From contig NZ_BCVA01000019.1 of NCBI RefSeq assembly GCF_001591505.1, forward strand, positions 31,483-95,482: DNA of 64,000 nt, given 5' to 3'. Under the pieces are notes generated by a model. It worked only from the letters and a program-made list of their open reading frames with translations, was not told the origin of the DNA and searched no databases. Below, piece by piece: positions 6,965 to 16,064 of this stretch. Both the position numbers and the translations under genes were made by a program. How positions within the stretch are numbered: the first letter of the stretch is position 1; each line of letters begins with the position of its first letter. This DNA is from Neobacillus niacini NBRC 15566. GTDB lineage: Bacteria > Bacillota > Bacilli > Bacillales > Cytobacillaceae.

Positions 6965-8860
6965 ATGGATATTCTAAAAAAAATCGAGATGTTTAGAGAA
7001 GAGGAAGAAAAGCTTCGTTGGGAAGGTTCATTTGGGGATTATTTACAGTTGTTAAAAGAGAAGCCATGGGTTGCACAGTCGGCACATTCACGGGTATACA
7101 ATATGATCAAAGACTCTGGGATTGAGGAAGTTAAGGGAACAAAGCAATACAATTTCTTTAGTAATCAACTATTTGGTTTAGAGGAGTCACTTGAAAGGCT
7201 CGTGGAGGAATACTTCCATCCTGCAGCCAAACGACTGGACGTAAGAAAACGAATTTTGCTATTAATGGGTCCCGTAAGTGGAGGGAAATCTACTCTTGTT
7301 ACCATGCTAAAACGTGGGTTAGAGGCCTATTCTCATACGGATAGGGGATCAGTATTTGCAATTAAAGGCTGCCCAATGCATGAAGATCCGCTTCATTTAA
7401 TCCCGCATCACTTACGTCGAGATTTTTATGAGGAGTACGGTATTCGAATTGAAGGAAATCTTTCACCATTAAATATGATGCGCCTCGAACAGGAGTATGG
7501 TGGAAGAATTGAAGATGTATTAGTAGAAAGAATCTTTTTCTCCGAAGATAAGCGTACCGGAATTGGAACGTTCAGTCCTTCTGATCCGAAGTCACAGGAT
7601 ATTGCCGATTTAACAGGAAGCATTGACTTTTCAACGATTGCCGAATTCGGATCTGAGTCAGACCCGCGTGCTTACCGCTTTGACGGAGAATTAAACAAAG
7701 CGAACCGTGGGATGATGGAATTCCAGGAAATGTTGAAGTGTGATGAAAAGTTCCTCTGGCACCTGCTTTCATTAACACAGGAAGGCAACTTTAAAGCTGG
7801 AAGGTTCGCACTTATTTCAGCAGATGAGCTCATTGTCGCCCACACGAATGAGACGGAATATCGTTCTTTTATCTCGAATAAGAAAAATGAGGCCTTGCAT
7901 TCGCGGATTATCGTAATGCCAATCCCTTATAACTTAAAAGTTTCACAGGAAGAAAGAATCTATGAAAAGATGATTAGTGAAAGTGATGTATCGGATGTTC
8001 ATATAGCCCCGCATACATTACGAGTTGCTGCGATGTTTACCATCTTAACTCGTCTGAAGGAGCCAAAAAAGGGTGATATCGATTTAGTTAAGAAAATGCG
8101 TCTGTACGATGGTGAAAATGTGGAAGGTTTCAACGCGGTTGATGTCAGCGAACTAAAGAAAGAATATCCGGATGAGGGTATGAGTGGTATTGATCCGCGT
8201 TACGTAATTAATAGAATCTCATCTACCATCATTCGCAAGGAAGTACCTTCTATTAATGCCTTGGATGTGTTGCGATCATTAAAAGACGGATTGGATCAAC
8301 ATCCTTCTATTACAGCGGAGCTTCGTGAGCGCTATATGAATTATATCTCGGTTGCTCGAAAAGAGTATGATAATATCGCTAAAAACGAAGTTCAAAAAGC
8401 ATTTGTTTATTCGTATGAAGAATCCGCTAAAACGCTAATGGATAATTACCTTGATAATGTTGAGGCTTACTGTAATAAAGCTAAGCTTCGTGATCCATTA
8501 ACTGGTGAAGAAATCAATCCAGATGAAAAATTAATGCGATCCATTGAAGAACAAATTGGTATTTCTGAAAACGCCAAAAAAGCGTTCAGAGAAGAAATTT
8601 TGATTCGAATTTCTGCATTTGCTAGAAAAGGGAAACGATTCGATTACAACTCACATGACAGGCTTCGAGAAGCGATTCAAAAGAAATTATTTGCTGACCT
8701 TAAAGATGTTGTGAAGATTACCACTTCCTCCAAGACACCTGATGAACAGCAATTAAAGAAGATTAACGATGTTGTTGCTAGATTAATTGACGAACACGGC
8801 TATAATTCAACATCAGCAAATGAGCTATTACGGTATGTAGGCAGCTTATTAAACCGTTAA
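6965..8860 (+). CDS. prkA: PrkA, AAA+ protein kinase/protease of sporulation
   Basis: PrkA has 631 residues, the same length as in B. subtilis. It joins an N-terminal AAA+ ATPase part to a C-terminal kinase-like domain. It was described as a serine protein kinase and later as a Lon-like ATP-dependent protease needed for mother-cell sporulation gene expression. The Walker A motif GPVSGGKST lies around residues 102-110. The family phrase ALHSRIIVMPIPYNLKVS and the C-terminal KDPLTGEE-like segment (LRDPLTGEEINPDE) are present. The start ATG 6965 follows GGGGGAGGG. yhbH follows after about 290 bases, an association conserved in many bacteria (also with spoVR). The SigE-like promoter upstream fits a forespore-engulfment role. 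Confidence 0.96.
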   Translation: MDILKKIEMFREEEEKLRWEGSFGDYLQLLKEKPWVAQSAHSRVYNMIKDSGIEEVKGTKQYNFFSNQLFGLEESLERLVEEYFHPAAKRLDVRKRILLLMGPVSGGKSTLVTMLKRGLEAYSHTDRGSVFAIKGCPMHEDPLHLIPHHLRRDFYEEYGIRIEGNLSPLNMMRLEQEYGGRIEDVLVERIFFSEDKRTGIGTFSPSDPKSQDIADLTGSIDFSTIAEFGSESDPRAYRFDGELNKANRGMMEFQEMLKCDEKFLWHLLSLTQEGNFKAGRFALISADELIVAHTNETEYRSFISNKKNEALHSRIIVMPIPYNLKVSQEERIYEKMISESDVSDVHIAPHTLRVAAMFTILTRLKEPKKGDIDLVKKMRLYDGENVEGFNAVDVSELKKEYPDEGMSGIDPRYVINRISSTIIRKEVPSINALDVLRSLKDGLDQHPSITAELRERYMNYISVARKEYDNIAKNEVQKAFVYSYEESAKTLMDNYLDNVEAYCNKAKLRDPLTGEEINPDEKLMRSIEEQIGISENAKKAFREEILIRISAFARKGKRFDYNSHDRLREAIQKKLFADLKDVVKITTSSKTPDEQQLKKINDVVARLIDEHGYNSTSANELLRYVGSLLNR

Positions 8861-8879
8861 AGAGATAGAAAATAGGAGG

Positions 8880-8914
8880 GACTGGCGGAAGGAATCTGCC
8901 AGTCTGTTTTTTTC
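8880..8914 (+). terminator. Terminator of prkA
   Basis: GACTGGC and GCCAGTC form a 7-bp stem around an 11-base loop, followed by TGTTTTTTTC. Confidence 0.8.
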
Positions 8915-9018
8915 AATCCGGGACACCCAGCAAAAGGCGAAATGTATGGAAGACAAATCAACGAACTAGTCATGCTCGTCCATTTTTAAGAGTATAAGCC
9001 TAATTGTCAAAATAATTT

Positions 9019-9047
9019 GTAAATTATTTGCGGTTTCTGCATAGGAT
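9019..9047 (+). promoter_or_regulatory. Possible SigE-like promoter of yhbH
   Basis: GTAAATT (9019-9025) is followed by 14 bases and CATAGGAT (9040-9047). Each box matches five of seven SigE consensus positions with the correct spacing. It is weaker than the prkA promoter; the conserved SigE control of yhbH in B. subtilis supports it. Confidence 0.4.
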
Positions 9048-9150
9048 AAAGTAATCAATATTATATGTATTTTTACACTCGGGTTATTTTATGACAGTTG
9101 AAAAAAAATGTGACTTTGGAAAATAAAAAATTTATAAGGAGGGGTTTACA

Positions 9151-10317
9151 TTGTCTGACAACAACCATCAATTTGTGATTTCAAGAGAAGATTGGTCCCT
9201 CCACCGCAAAGGCCACGATGACCAACAAAGGCATCAAGAAAAAGTCCAGGAGGCAATTCGAAACAATCTTCCTGACTTAATTACAGAAGAAAGCATCATA
9301 ATGTCTAATGGACGTGATGTGGTGAAAATTCCAATTCGTTCACTAGACGAATATAAAATCCGCTACAATTATGATAAGAACAAACACGTGGGCCAAGGTG
9401 ACGGTGAGAGCCAAGTAGGTGACGTAATTGCTCGTGACGGATCAAGTCAGCAAAAGGGTCCAGGAAAAGGGCAAGGTGCTGGGGATCAAGCAGGTGAAGA
9501 TTACTTTGAAGCAGAAGTTTCGTTAATGGAATTAGAGGAAGCTTTGTTTAAACAACTAGAGCTTCCAAATCTTAAAAGAAAAGAAGAGCAAGAGCACTTA
9601 GTTGAAAATATTGAATTCAATGATATTCGTAAAACAGGACTTATGGGTAATATTGATAAAAAGCGTACCATGATGTCTGCATTTAAGAGAAATGCGATGA
9701 CTGGGAAACCTGCATTCCATCCTATTTATAAGGAAGATTTGAAATTTAAGACTTGGAATGAAATAATAAAACCGGATTCCAAGGCAGTCGTGATTGCCAT
9801 GATGGATACGAGTGGATCTATGGGGATATGGGAAAAGTATATGGCTAGAAGCTTTTTCTTTTGGATGACCCGTTTCTTACGTACAAAATATGAAACAGTT
9901 GAAATTGAATTTATTGCCCATCATACAGAAGCTAAGGTTGTAACAGAAGAGGATTTCTTCTCCAAGGGTGAAAGCGGAGGAACGATCTGTTCGTCTGCAT
10001 ACCGAAAAGCTTTAGAAATCATCGATGCTAAATATAATCCACGTAAGTTCAACATCTATCCATTCCACTTTTCTGATGGTGATAATCTAACATCTGATAA
10101 TGCTCGCTGCGTCAAGCTGGTTGAAGAACTCATGAAAGTTTCAAACATGTTTGGCTATGGAGAGGTAAATCAGTATAATCGTCATTCTACATTAATGTCA
10201 GCTTATAAGAATATCAAGGATGAGCAGTTCCGCTATTATATTCTCAAGCAAAAAGCGGATGTATTCCATGCGATGAAAAGCTTTTTCCAAAAAGAAGAAA
10301 ATAAGATGTATGCTTAA
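9151..10317 (+). CDS. yhbH: Sporulation protein YhbH (DUF444 family)
   Basis: The 388-residue protein begins at TTG 9151, with AAGGAGG ten bases upstream. After a charged N-terminal region (residues 1-85) and a low-complexity linker rich in G, Q and K ([18 protein letters not shown], about 93-110), it carries a von Willebrand A-like domain with a metal-site motif MMDTSGSMG near residues 215-223. A second element, FHFSDGDN, lies near residue 310. This is the DUF444 family, which travels with prkA and, in many genomes, spoVR. In B. subtilis it is a SigE-controlled gene whose mutants sporulate less well; the biochemical role is unknown. Confidence 0.95.
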   Translation: MSDNNHQFVISREDWSLHRKGHDDQQRHQEKVQEAIRNNLPDLITEESIIMSNGRDVVKIPIRSLDEYKIRYNYDKNKHVGQGDGESQVGDVIARDGSSQQKGPGKGQGAGDQAGEDYFEAEVSLMELEEALFKQLELPNLKRKEEQEHLVENIEFNDIRKTGLMGNIDKKRTMMSAFKRNAMTGKPAFHPIYKEDLKFKTWNEIIKPDSKAVVIAMMDTSGSMGIWEKYMARSFFFWMTRFLRTKYETVEIEFIAHHTEAKVVTEEDFFSKGESGGTICSSAYRKALEIIDAKYNPRKFNIYPFHFSDGDNLTSDNARCVKLVEELMKVSNMFGYGEVNQYNRHSTLMSAYKNIKDEQFRYYILKQKADVFHAMKSFFQKEENKMYA

Positions 10318-10321
10318 CCAA

Positions 10322-10356
10322 AAATCGACAGGTACAACGCCTGTCGATTTCTTTTA
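10322..10356. terminator. Terminator between yhbH and the kinase gene
   Basis: AAATCGACAGG (10322-10332) and CCTGTCGATTT (10340-10350) form a perfect 11-bp stem with a seven-base loop. A T-rich tail follows on the plus strand and TTTT on the minus strand, so it may serve both convergent genes. Confidence 0.92.
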
Positions 10357-10362
10357 TTTAAG

Positions 10363-11625
10363 TTAAATTTTATATTTCTTTAACGAGGTAACGGTAGGGA
10401 ATTTAATATAAAAGGTTGTGCCAGCATTAAGCTCGCTTTCTACTCGGATGAAACCATGCATAGCACGTACGATACTATAAACGACCATCATTCCGAGCCC
10501 GGTACCGTTCTTTCCTTTTGTTGAATAATACGGTTCACCGAGCCGTTCAAGTTGTTCGGAATTCATGCCAACTCCTGTATCTTTGATACAAATCGTGACA
10601 TAATCTTGACTAAAGTCCGTTTCAATAGATAATTGCCCGCCATTCGGCATTGCCTCAACAGCATTTTTGAGAATATTAATAAAGCACTGGCGGAATCGTT
10701 GTCGATCACCCTTAATGAATCCAATCACTGAAAAATTAGTGATGATTTCTACTGAATTTTGATTTGCCATCGGAGTTAGGATGCTAATGATTTGCTTTAG
10801 TTCATTTTTAACATTCAGTTCTTCAATGGATACTAAAGATGGCTTCGCAAATGTTAAATAATCTTGAATGACTCTTTCGGCAGAATTTAGTTCATCTTTT
10901 ACAATCGATAAATACTCTCTGCGTTTATGTCTCGGTAAATAATCATCGTTGAGTAATTGGACAAACCCGCTTGCAGCGGTCAGCGGATTCCGTATTTCAT
11001 GAGAAATAGCCGCACCCATTTGTTCTACAGCTTTTAGTTTTTCTACTTTTATTAATTCAGACTTAAGCTCCACACTTTTTTTGATATATTCAATAGAATA
11101 GGCAATGAGTCCAATACCTAACGGGGGAATCACAAAGTAGGCAAGCAAAACATCATACCAAGGACTGCCCGTATATCTAATCAATTCTCCCCCGGTGGTA
11201 AGGATCCCTAGTATTATTCCTAAACAAATAGCTACAGAGATTCGGCGGTTGGAAGATTGTTTCCAAAACCAAGGAGTTAATCGAAAAAATACAATTGCAA
11301 GTGGAACATAGAGAAGGATTGTTGCAACCAAACCTGTGTCCAAGCCATAAAAGGTTCTTATGATTACCATGGCAATAACAGTAATAAGTCCGATTCCAAG
11401 ATATAAACCGCCAATGACGATTGGAATAATCCTTAAATCATATCGTGCGTAGGGAACGGGATTATAGGCGAACTGAATACAAATCCATAAAATTAGGACA
11501 GAAATGATAATCATAGTTGTTTTAGATAACGTAAATTTCCTGCTTCGATCTAGCCAAATTAAGCAAAAGAGGAGCAATATTATTAAAATGGAAAGATTCA
11601 AGAAAAGGTGTTTAGTAATTTCCAT
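10363..11625 (-). CDS. 5TM-LYT membrane sensor histidine kinase (KinB-like)
   Basis: The protein has 420 residues. The first 190 residues form about six hydrophobic segments of the 5TM-LYT sensor type (DLRIIPIVIGGLYLG around residue 65). A short coiled coil (about 180-200) follows, then a HisKA domain with the phospho-accepting histidine in AAISHEIRNPLTAASGF (His209). The C-terminal HATPase domain has N-box KNAVEAMP, G1 DTGVGM and G2 GTGLGM. The layout resembles B. subtilis KinB, a sporulation phosphorelay kinase, but no partner response regulator is adjacent, so a phosphorelay role is inference. The next gene upstream on the same strand, a diguanylate cyclase, has the same kind of sensor. 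Confidence 0.9.
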   Translation of the reverse strand: MEITKHLFLNLSILIILLLFCLIWLDRSRKFTLSKTTMIIISVLILWICIQFAYNPVPYARYDLRIIPIVIGGLYLGIGLITVIAMVIIRTFYGLDTGLVATILLYVPLAIVFFRLTPWFWKQSSNRRISVAICLGIILGILTTGGELIRYTGSPWYDVLLAYFVIPPLGIGLIAYSIEYIKKSVELKSELIKVEKLKAVEQMGAAISHEIRNPLTAASGFVQLLNDDYLPRHKRREYLSIVKDELNSAERVIQDYLTFAKPSLVSIEELNVKNELKQIISILTPMANQNSVEIITNFSVIGFIKGDRQRFRQCFINILKNAVEAMPNGGQLSIETDFSQDYVTICIKDTGVGMNSEQLERLGEPYYSTKGKNGTGLGMMVVYSIVRAMHGFIRVESELNAGTTFYIKFPTVTSLKKYKI

Positions 11626-11749
11626 CTATTTTTCACCGTCCCAAGGGCTTATAAGAAAAATTTTACATTTAACTTTGTCCTATTACAACTAAATTTACTA
11701 ATTATTTTGAATAAATAACGAAATGAGAAGGAAAATGTAGAAATATGTA

Positions 11750-11783
11750 TAAAAACGGAGGGATAACAATCCTTCCGTTTTTT
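11750..11783 (-). terminator. Terminator after the diguanylate cyclase gene
   Basis: AAAACGGAGGGAT (11752-11764) pairs with ATCCTTCCGTTTT (11769-11781) with one G-T pair and a four-base loop. On the minus strand it directly follows the stop codon and ends in a T run. Confidence 0.85.
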
Positions 11784-11785
11784 TT

Positions 11786-12937
11786 TTATGTAGTTGAAAT
11801 GGTATTGCGCCCTTTAGTTTTTGAGATATACAAACAAGTATCCGCTATATGAATTAAATCGTTTGGCTGCGTTTCCGAGCTTGGAATCATTGAGGCAAGA
11901 CCAATACTGATTGTTACGATATCCGCTACTTCAGAACTACTATGATCAATTTTAAGAGATTGGACTTTATTTTGAATCAATTTAGCGATAGCGACGCCCT
12001 GATCCAACTTTGTCTTAGTGAAGATAATGGCAAATTCCTCACCACCATATCGACAAAATGTGCTATATGGGTTATTAGCAATAAGGTCTTTTATTGCAGA
12101 AGTAATGACTTGCAGGCATTGGTCTCCAGCAAGGTGCCCGTACGTATCATTGTACTTTTTAAAATAATCAATATCAAACATTAAAAGAGTTAGTGGTGAG
12201 TTAGTTGTAAGCAGGTTCGACCATTCCTTGCTCAGAACTTCATCAAAGTATCTTCTGTTACCAATTCCTGTAAGTCCATCCATATAAGAAAGACGGTTTA
12301 GAAACTGATTTGCTTTATTTAGCTCCTGTTCACTTTCTTGTAATTTTATTAGACTAAGATGTAATTCTCTTACAGCTGAATTTGAGTTCGCGATGTAAAT
12401 GGATAAGTGATAGGAGAAGAATCCACCAAATAAGGAGATAAGATAATGCATCATTAAAACATTTAAAAGCGTGTTTGTATCTTCTATATAAAGGGTAAAG
12501 ACAATGGAAACAAAAAATAAACCGATTAGGTTCATGTAAAATGCTTTTAAGGTGGGATGAAAGTTTAATTTAGAAAACCCGCCACACACTATACCAGTTA
12601 GTAATGCACTGATTGCCGCAACAATTGCTGTGTCAGTTAAACCAAAGAGTACTATTCTTCCTATAGCAATTAAACTAGAAGCAATGATTGCAGGAACCCA
12701 TCCTCCGAAAGCAGCTGCAATGACGATTGCAAGATGACGTAAATCAGCTATGGTAGTGGGATTAATTTGAAAGCTAAATAGCATTAATATAATTCCTAAA
12801 ACGCCATAGCAAATACCCCAATAGAGTTTTGACTTAAATGACGAGGATGGATGTAATGGTTTGTTTTTTAGAATTTGACCCATAACTGTAAATGAAGCAA
12901 TCAGTATAGTTATATTTGAAAAAAAGTCTTTTAACAT
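11786..12937 (-). CDS. 5TM-LYT membrane diguanylate cyclase
   Basis: The protein has 383 residues. About six membrane segments (residues 5-185) form a 5TM-LYT sensor (DLRHLAIVIAAAFGGW around 68). A short linker and a GGDEF domain (about 215-380) follow. The active-site signature is intact as GGEEF near residue 297, and the metal/substrate motif DIDYFKKYNDTYGHLAGD is present, so synthesis of cyclic di-GMP is expected. The RxxD inhibitory site normally found five residues before GGEEF is absent (PYST there), so product inhibition through that site is unlikely. The layout matches DgcK (YhcK) of B. subtilis. The histidine kinase next door shares the sensor type. Confidence 0.9.
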   Translation of the reverse strand: MLKDFFSNITILIASFTVMGQILKNKPLHPSSSFKSKLYWGICYGVLGIILMLFSFQINPTTIADLRHLAIVIAAAFGGWVPAIIASSLIAIGRIVLFGLTDTAIVAAISALLTGIVCGGFSKLNFHPTLKAFYMNLIGLFFVSIVFTLYIEDTNTLLNVLMMHYLISLFGGFFSYHLSIYIANSNSAVRELHLSLIKLQESEQELNKANQFLNRLSYMDGLTGIGNRRYFDEVLSKEWSNLLTTNSPLTLLMFDIDYFKKYNDTYGHLAGDQCLQVITSAIKDLIANNPYSTFCRYGGEEFAIIFTKTKLDQGVAIAKLIQNKVQSLKIDHSSSEVADIVTISIGLASMIPSSETQPNDLIHIADTCLYISKTKGRNTISTT

Positions 12938-13085
12938 TCTGTTCTCCTATAATTTTCTTCCATCAACTTATTATAGAAGAAAAATATTATTCTGTGAACG
13001 AGCAGGTGTAGATATTTCTTAAAAAAGAATATTTGTGGTAACATCCGAAAACTATAAAGATGAGTAAGTTATTGGGGAGGTTCTA

Positions 13086-13733
13086 ATGAATAGTAGAGCT
13101 ACAATCTTTACCTTGTTGGTTATTGTTATCATTTGTTCACCCTTTTTTGTTGATGCACATGTAAAGTGGTTTACAGAAGTTACACCAGAAAAAGAAGATA
13201 TCGAACATATCCTATCTCCAATGTTTATGACCATTACCGTTTTGGTTGCGACATTGCTAGCTGTATTGACACAGCTGTTGCCAATACTTGATAAAATTCC
13301 AATTACACAAAAAATTGACAGTGTATTGGATAAATACAGAAAATCCTCTAGATATATTTTAAAATATGGTACAGCCATTGCGTTAATCATTCAGGTTGGG
13401 GCAGGGACCATTTTTGCGCCCGAATTTGCTATCACAAACGATGTGATACGAATTTTAATGTGGGTAACCATTATCCTCCTATTGATACCTATACATTATG
13501 CGACAAAAGCTGGTGCTATTATCTTGTTGGGGTTATTTATTTACCAATTAACCCATTCTGGTTTATTTCATATGCTAGATTATGGTTTTTATCTAGCTAT
13601 TGTTGGTGTACTATTAGTCGGCAAAACGAAACTCGAAGATTGGGGATTTCCGTTTCTTTATTTGGGGACAGGATTGTCACTATGCTGGGTAGCTGTTGAG
13701 AAATGGGTTTATCCTTCAATGAGTATGATATAA
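13086..13733 (+). CDS. DoxX-like membrane protein, N-terminal part (frameshift-split)
   Basis: The frame has 215 residues, starts at ATG 13086 after GGGGAGG, and has about six hydrophobic segments. After a signal-like first helix comes AHVKWFTEVTPE, seen in some DoxX-related membrane proteins, whose role here is unknown. The frame ends at TATAA while the sequence continues as a family-like protein in the next frame (13703-14086). A one-base deletion near 13726-13731 would explain this: restoring one base joins KWVYPSMS to DIIHQHGVPTFGF. It may therefore be a pseudogene, a sequencing error, or a recent split. Family assignment is moderate. Confidence 0.65.
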   Translation: MNSRATIFTLLVIVIICSPFFVDAHVKWFTEVTPEKEDIEHILSPMFMTITVLVATLLAVLTQLLPILDKIPITQKIDSVLDKYRKSSRYILKYGTAIALIIQVGAGTIFAPEFAITNDVIRILMWVTIILLLIPIHYATKAGAIILLGLFIYQLTHSGLFHMLDYGFYLAIVGVLLVGKTKLEDWGFPFLYLGTGLSLCWVAVEKWVYPSMSMI

Positions 13734-14086
13734 TTCATCAGCACGGTGTTCCCACTTTTGGATTTCCCGCAGCTACATTTATAGTACTGGCTGCATTTAT
13801 CGAATTTGTTGTGGGTTATTTGCTAATCGTAGGAATTCTAAATCGTCTGTTAGCTTTTGTCCTGACATTGATCTTTATTTCAACAACCATGTTGTTCGGT
13901 GTAACAGAGATTATTGGACACCTGATGATTCATATCGTTTTAATTATCTTCATTATAGAGGGAGTATCGTTTTATGACCCGCCAATTAACATACATAGAA
14001 CAAAAATTTCTCAAATGGTATTTGTATTCTTAAATTTTGTATTTACACTTGCAACCTTCCTACTGATATACTATCGTTTTGCCTAA
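13703..14086 (+). CDS. DoxX-like membrane protein, C-terminal part (frameshift-split)
   Basis: The frame has 127 codons, but homologous-looking sequence starts only around DIIHQHGVPTFGFP (about residue 9). It contains three or four hydrophobic segments (FIVLAAFIEFVVGYLLIVG, then LLAFVLTLIFISTT, then HIVLIIFII and FVFLNFVFTLATFLLIYY). The nominal start ATG 13703 lies inside the preceding gene, overlaps it by 31 bases and has no Shine-Dalgarno. It is best read as the downstream half of the same gene after a one-base loss. Translation on its own is doubtful. Confidence 0.6.
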   Translation: MGLSFNEYDIIHQHGVPTFGFPAATFIVLAAFIEFVVGYLLIVGILNRLLAFVLTLIFISTTMLFGVTEIIGHLMIHIVLIIFIIEGVSFYDPPINIHRTKISQMVFVFLNFVFTLATFLLIYYRFA

Positions 14087-14089
14087 CGA

Positions 14090-14118
14090 AAAAGCTTCCT
14101 CTTGAAGGAAGCTTTTCT
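14090..14118 (+). terminator. Terminator after the split DoxX-like gene
   Basis: AAAAGCTTCCT (14090-14100) and AGGAAGCTTTT (14106-14116) form a perfect 11-bp stem with a five-base loop and end in T residues. Confidence 0.88.
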
Positions 14119-14183
14119 TACTGCAGCTGTGGGTATTAATATGGATTAGCGGCACTAATTTGGCGCTGATTCTTATAAGTTGA

Positions 14184-15428
14184 CTATACTATTTTTTTGT
14201 GTGAATATTCCTTATCCAATGGCGCGAACTTTGTTTCCCAAATTTCCTTCATTTTGCTTCTGCCTTTGTCAATTTCAGGATTAAATTGTATCGTTGCCTG
14301 TTCTCTCACAGAACGAACCTGTTGGACTGCCTGTTGGAGCTGTTGGTCGATGGTGCTTGAAACTTTACCGGCATGGTTGGCGATGGCTATTCCTGCAATG
14401 GTTCCTTGGGCCATGGAGATCTTCCCGCTTTCGATACCAGTGATATTCCCAGCTACAAAAAGTCCTCCGAGTGGGGTTTCCATCGTTTCCGAGTGGCAGG
14501 GAACATGCCCACCCAGTTCAGGAATGTACTCGAAAGGACATCCTGCAACAGCAGCCAACTCTGCAAGAGGATATAATCCTCCGGCAATGCAAACAAAATC
14601 AGCCTCGTAAAGGACTTCTGTTCCTGGTATCACTTGACCGGCAGCATCCGTATTAGCCACTTTAACACCCTCAACCTGCTCTTTCCCAACAATCTCCACT
14701 GCTGCTATCCGCAGTTGAAGCGGCGTGCCATTAACCTTCATTCCACTTTTAGGATAAAAGTGAATGGCCATTTTTCTCAGCCAATTATTTTTCATAAAAT
14801 GGCTCCCGAACCGCATCAGCGGGGATGGTGCAAGATGGGCTGCATGTAATAGTGTCTTCAACACCTCTTCCGGTTCCCCAGCTTTCCCGCTAATCGAATT
14901 TTTTTCAGGAAGGATAATCCGGTCGACGTTTATACCAGCCAGTTGCAGCTCATTTAAAATCGCAAAAGATAAAATATTAGCCCCGATAATAATCCCCTTT
15001 TTCCCAACTTGTACTCGATGAACATTTGTCATTACCTGTGCGGCCCCAATTGACATCACCCCGGGAAGCGTCCAGCCAGGAACAGGTACTGGATATTCTG
15101 CTGCGCCAGTAGCGACCAGCACATACCGAGCAGTAAGGGTCCCGATGTTTGTGTGGACATTCCAGAGGTTTTCATCTTTCTCTAAGTTGTATACCGATAC
15201 ACCACAGCGGATATCCACAGATAAATTATTTGCTTCCAAAAATAGCCGTTCCGATTCTTTCATGCCATTCCACCATTCTCCAGATGGTTCCTGGTGCAAC
15301 TGTCCAAGTAATCTACCGCCCGGTTTGATAAATTCGTCTAGAACGGTTACGCTCAGGCCGTTGCTTGCAGAAGCAATAGCTCCTGCTAATCCTGCAGGAC
15401 CAGCCCCAATCACAATCACATCACTCAT
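14184..15428 (-). CDS. D-hydroxyproline dehydrogenase-type alpha subunit (FAD/NAD-binding oxidoreductase)
   Basis: The protein has 414 residues. It begins with a dinucleotide-binding fold, VIVIGAGPAGLAGAIASASNG (residues 4-24), and has ATGAAEYPVPVPGWTLPGV (about 110-128), typical of the HcnB/SoxA-like large subunits of amino-acid and imino-acid dehydrogenases. Late motifs ISMAQGTIAGIAIANHAG bind FAD. With the two small iron-sulfur proteins upstream it should oxidise cis-4-hydroxy-D-proline to 1-pyrroline-4-hydroxy-2-carboxylate. The start is ATG 15428, overlapping the stop of the preceding gene as ATGA, with GGTGG seven bases before; an upstream in-frame extension to 15512 would overlap that gene. 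Substrate assignment rests on neighbours. Confidence 0.87.
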   Translation of the reverse strand: MSDVIVIGAGPAGLAGAIASASNGLSVTVLDEFIKPGGRLLGQLHQEPSGEWWNGMKESERLFLEANNLSVDIRCGVSVYNLEKDENLWNVHTNIGTLTARYVLVATGAAEYPVPVPGWTLPGVMSIGAAQVMTNVHRVQVGKKGIIIGANILSFAILNELQLAGINVDRIILPEKNSISGKAGEPEEVLKTLLHAAHLAPSPLMRFGSHFMKNNWLRKMAIHFYPKSGMKVNGTPLQLRIAAVEIVGKEQVEGVKVANTDAAGQVIPGTEVLYEADFVCIAGGLYPLAELAAVAGCPFEYIPELGGHVPCHSETMETPLGGLFVAGNITGIESGKISMAQGTIAGIAIANHAGKVSSTIDQQLQQAVQQVRSVREQATIQFNPEIDKGRSKMKEIWETKFAPLDKEYSHKKIV

Positions 15429-15757
15429 CCCTGTTCCACCATCCTTTTGACTATATTTGGTAGCTGTTTTCCACTCTCCACGACCATGTCGTTTTCTACA
15501 ACTGTTAAGCATGCTCGAACGTTTGCCTGTCCATTAACGGTTACCCGGCACTCCATACAGTGGCCGATATTGCAATAAATCCCTCGAGGTGTTCCGCTTT
15601 CTTCGTGAACACGCAGCTTTCTTACTCCGTTTGCAAGTAGAGCGGCGGCGATGGTCTCATGTTTATAGGCTTCATAGGTAGTTCCATCATATTGGAAGGG
15701 AATCGTTTTTCGATCTGTTATTTTTCCTAGGATGGGGTGATCTAATATTCTATTCAT
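15425..15757 (-). CDS. (2Fe-2S) protein, dehydrogenase gamma-type subunit
   Basis: This 110-residue ferredoxin-like protein of the HcnA/Fer2_4 type has plant-type cluster cysteines in CNIGHCMEC (about residues 61-69) and a later cysteine in ANVRACLT (about 83). Small subunits of this kind pass electrons within heteromeric flavoprotein dehydrogenases, including hydroxyproline and octopine/opine enzymes. Both ends overlap neighbours by four bases (ATGA), which points to translational coupling and fixed stoichiometry. Confidence 0.88.
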   Translation of the reverse strand: MNRILDHPILGKITDRKTIPFQYDGTTYEAYKHETIAAALLANGVRKLRVHEESGTPRGIYCNIGHCMECRVTVNGQANVRACLTVVENDMVVESGKQLPNIVKRMVEQG

Positions 15758-16026
15758 TGGTTTTCACCTACTGATCCAAAAGTCACAGGTCTAACTGGAG
15801 GCTGATATTTTAACAGGATGTCCCCCGCAGAAGCATTTGGAACTGTATTTTCGATGATTTTATCCACCGAAACCCTGCATGTTCTTCCACCACAAAATCC
15901 CATACCGGCACGGGTTCTCAATTTTAATTCTCTTGCTGTACACTTATGCTCCTTTGCTGTCGATAGAAGCTCACCATAGGTAACTTCTTCACAACGGCAA
16001 ATGACCATGTTTTCCATGTTAATCAT
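15754..16026 (-). CDS. BFD-like (2Fe-2S) protein of the dehydrogenase complex
   Basis: The 90-residue protein has cysteines in CRCEEVTYGEL near the N-terminus and GMGFCGGRTC around residues 41-50. This is the four-cysteine pattern of bacterioferritin-associated-ferredoxin-like [2Fe-2S] domains, which are often fused to the large subunit in related dehydrogenases. Here it is a separate gene and the first of the operon. The start ATG 16026 follows AGAAGGAGG by seven bases. A sigma-54 promoter lies about 40 bases upstream. Confidence 0.87.
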   Translation of the reverse strand: MINMENMVICRCEEVTYGELLSTAKEHKCTARELKLRTRAGMGFCGGRTCRVSVDKIIENTVPNASAGDILLKYQPPVRPVTFGSVGENQ

Positions 16027-16064
16027 TAGAATTCCTCCTTCTGAAGTATCTACCTATTTACCAT

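Noticed and set aside
13703..13733. Programmed ribosomal frameshift joining the two DoxX-like frames
   Set aside because: No slippery heptamer, internal Shine-Dalgarno or downstream hairpin is seen near the overlap; a simple deletion or sequencing error is a better explanation.
14197..15450. Several plus-strand frames of 60-140 codons
   Set aside because: They are antisense shadows of the dehydrogenase alpha-subunit gene, which has clear motifs, a ribosome binding site and coupled neighbours.
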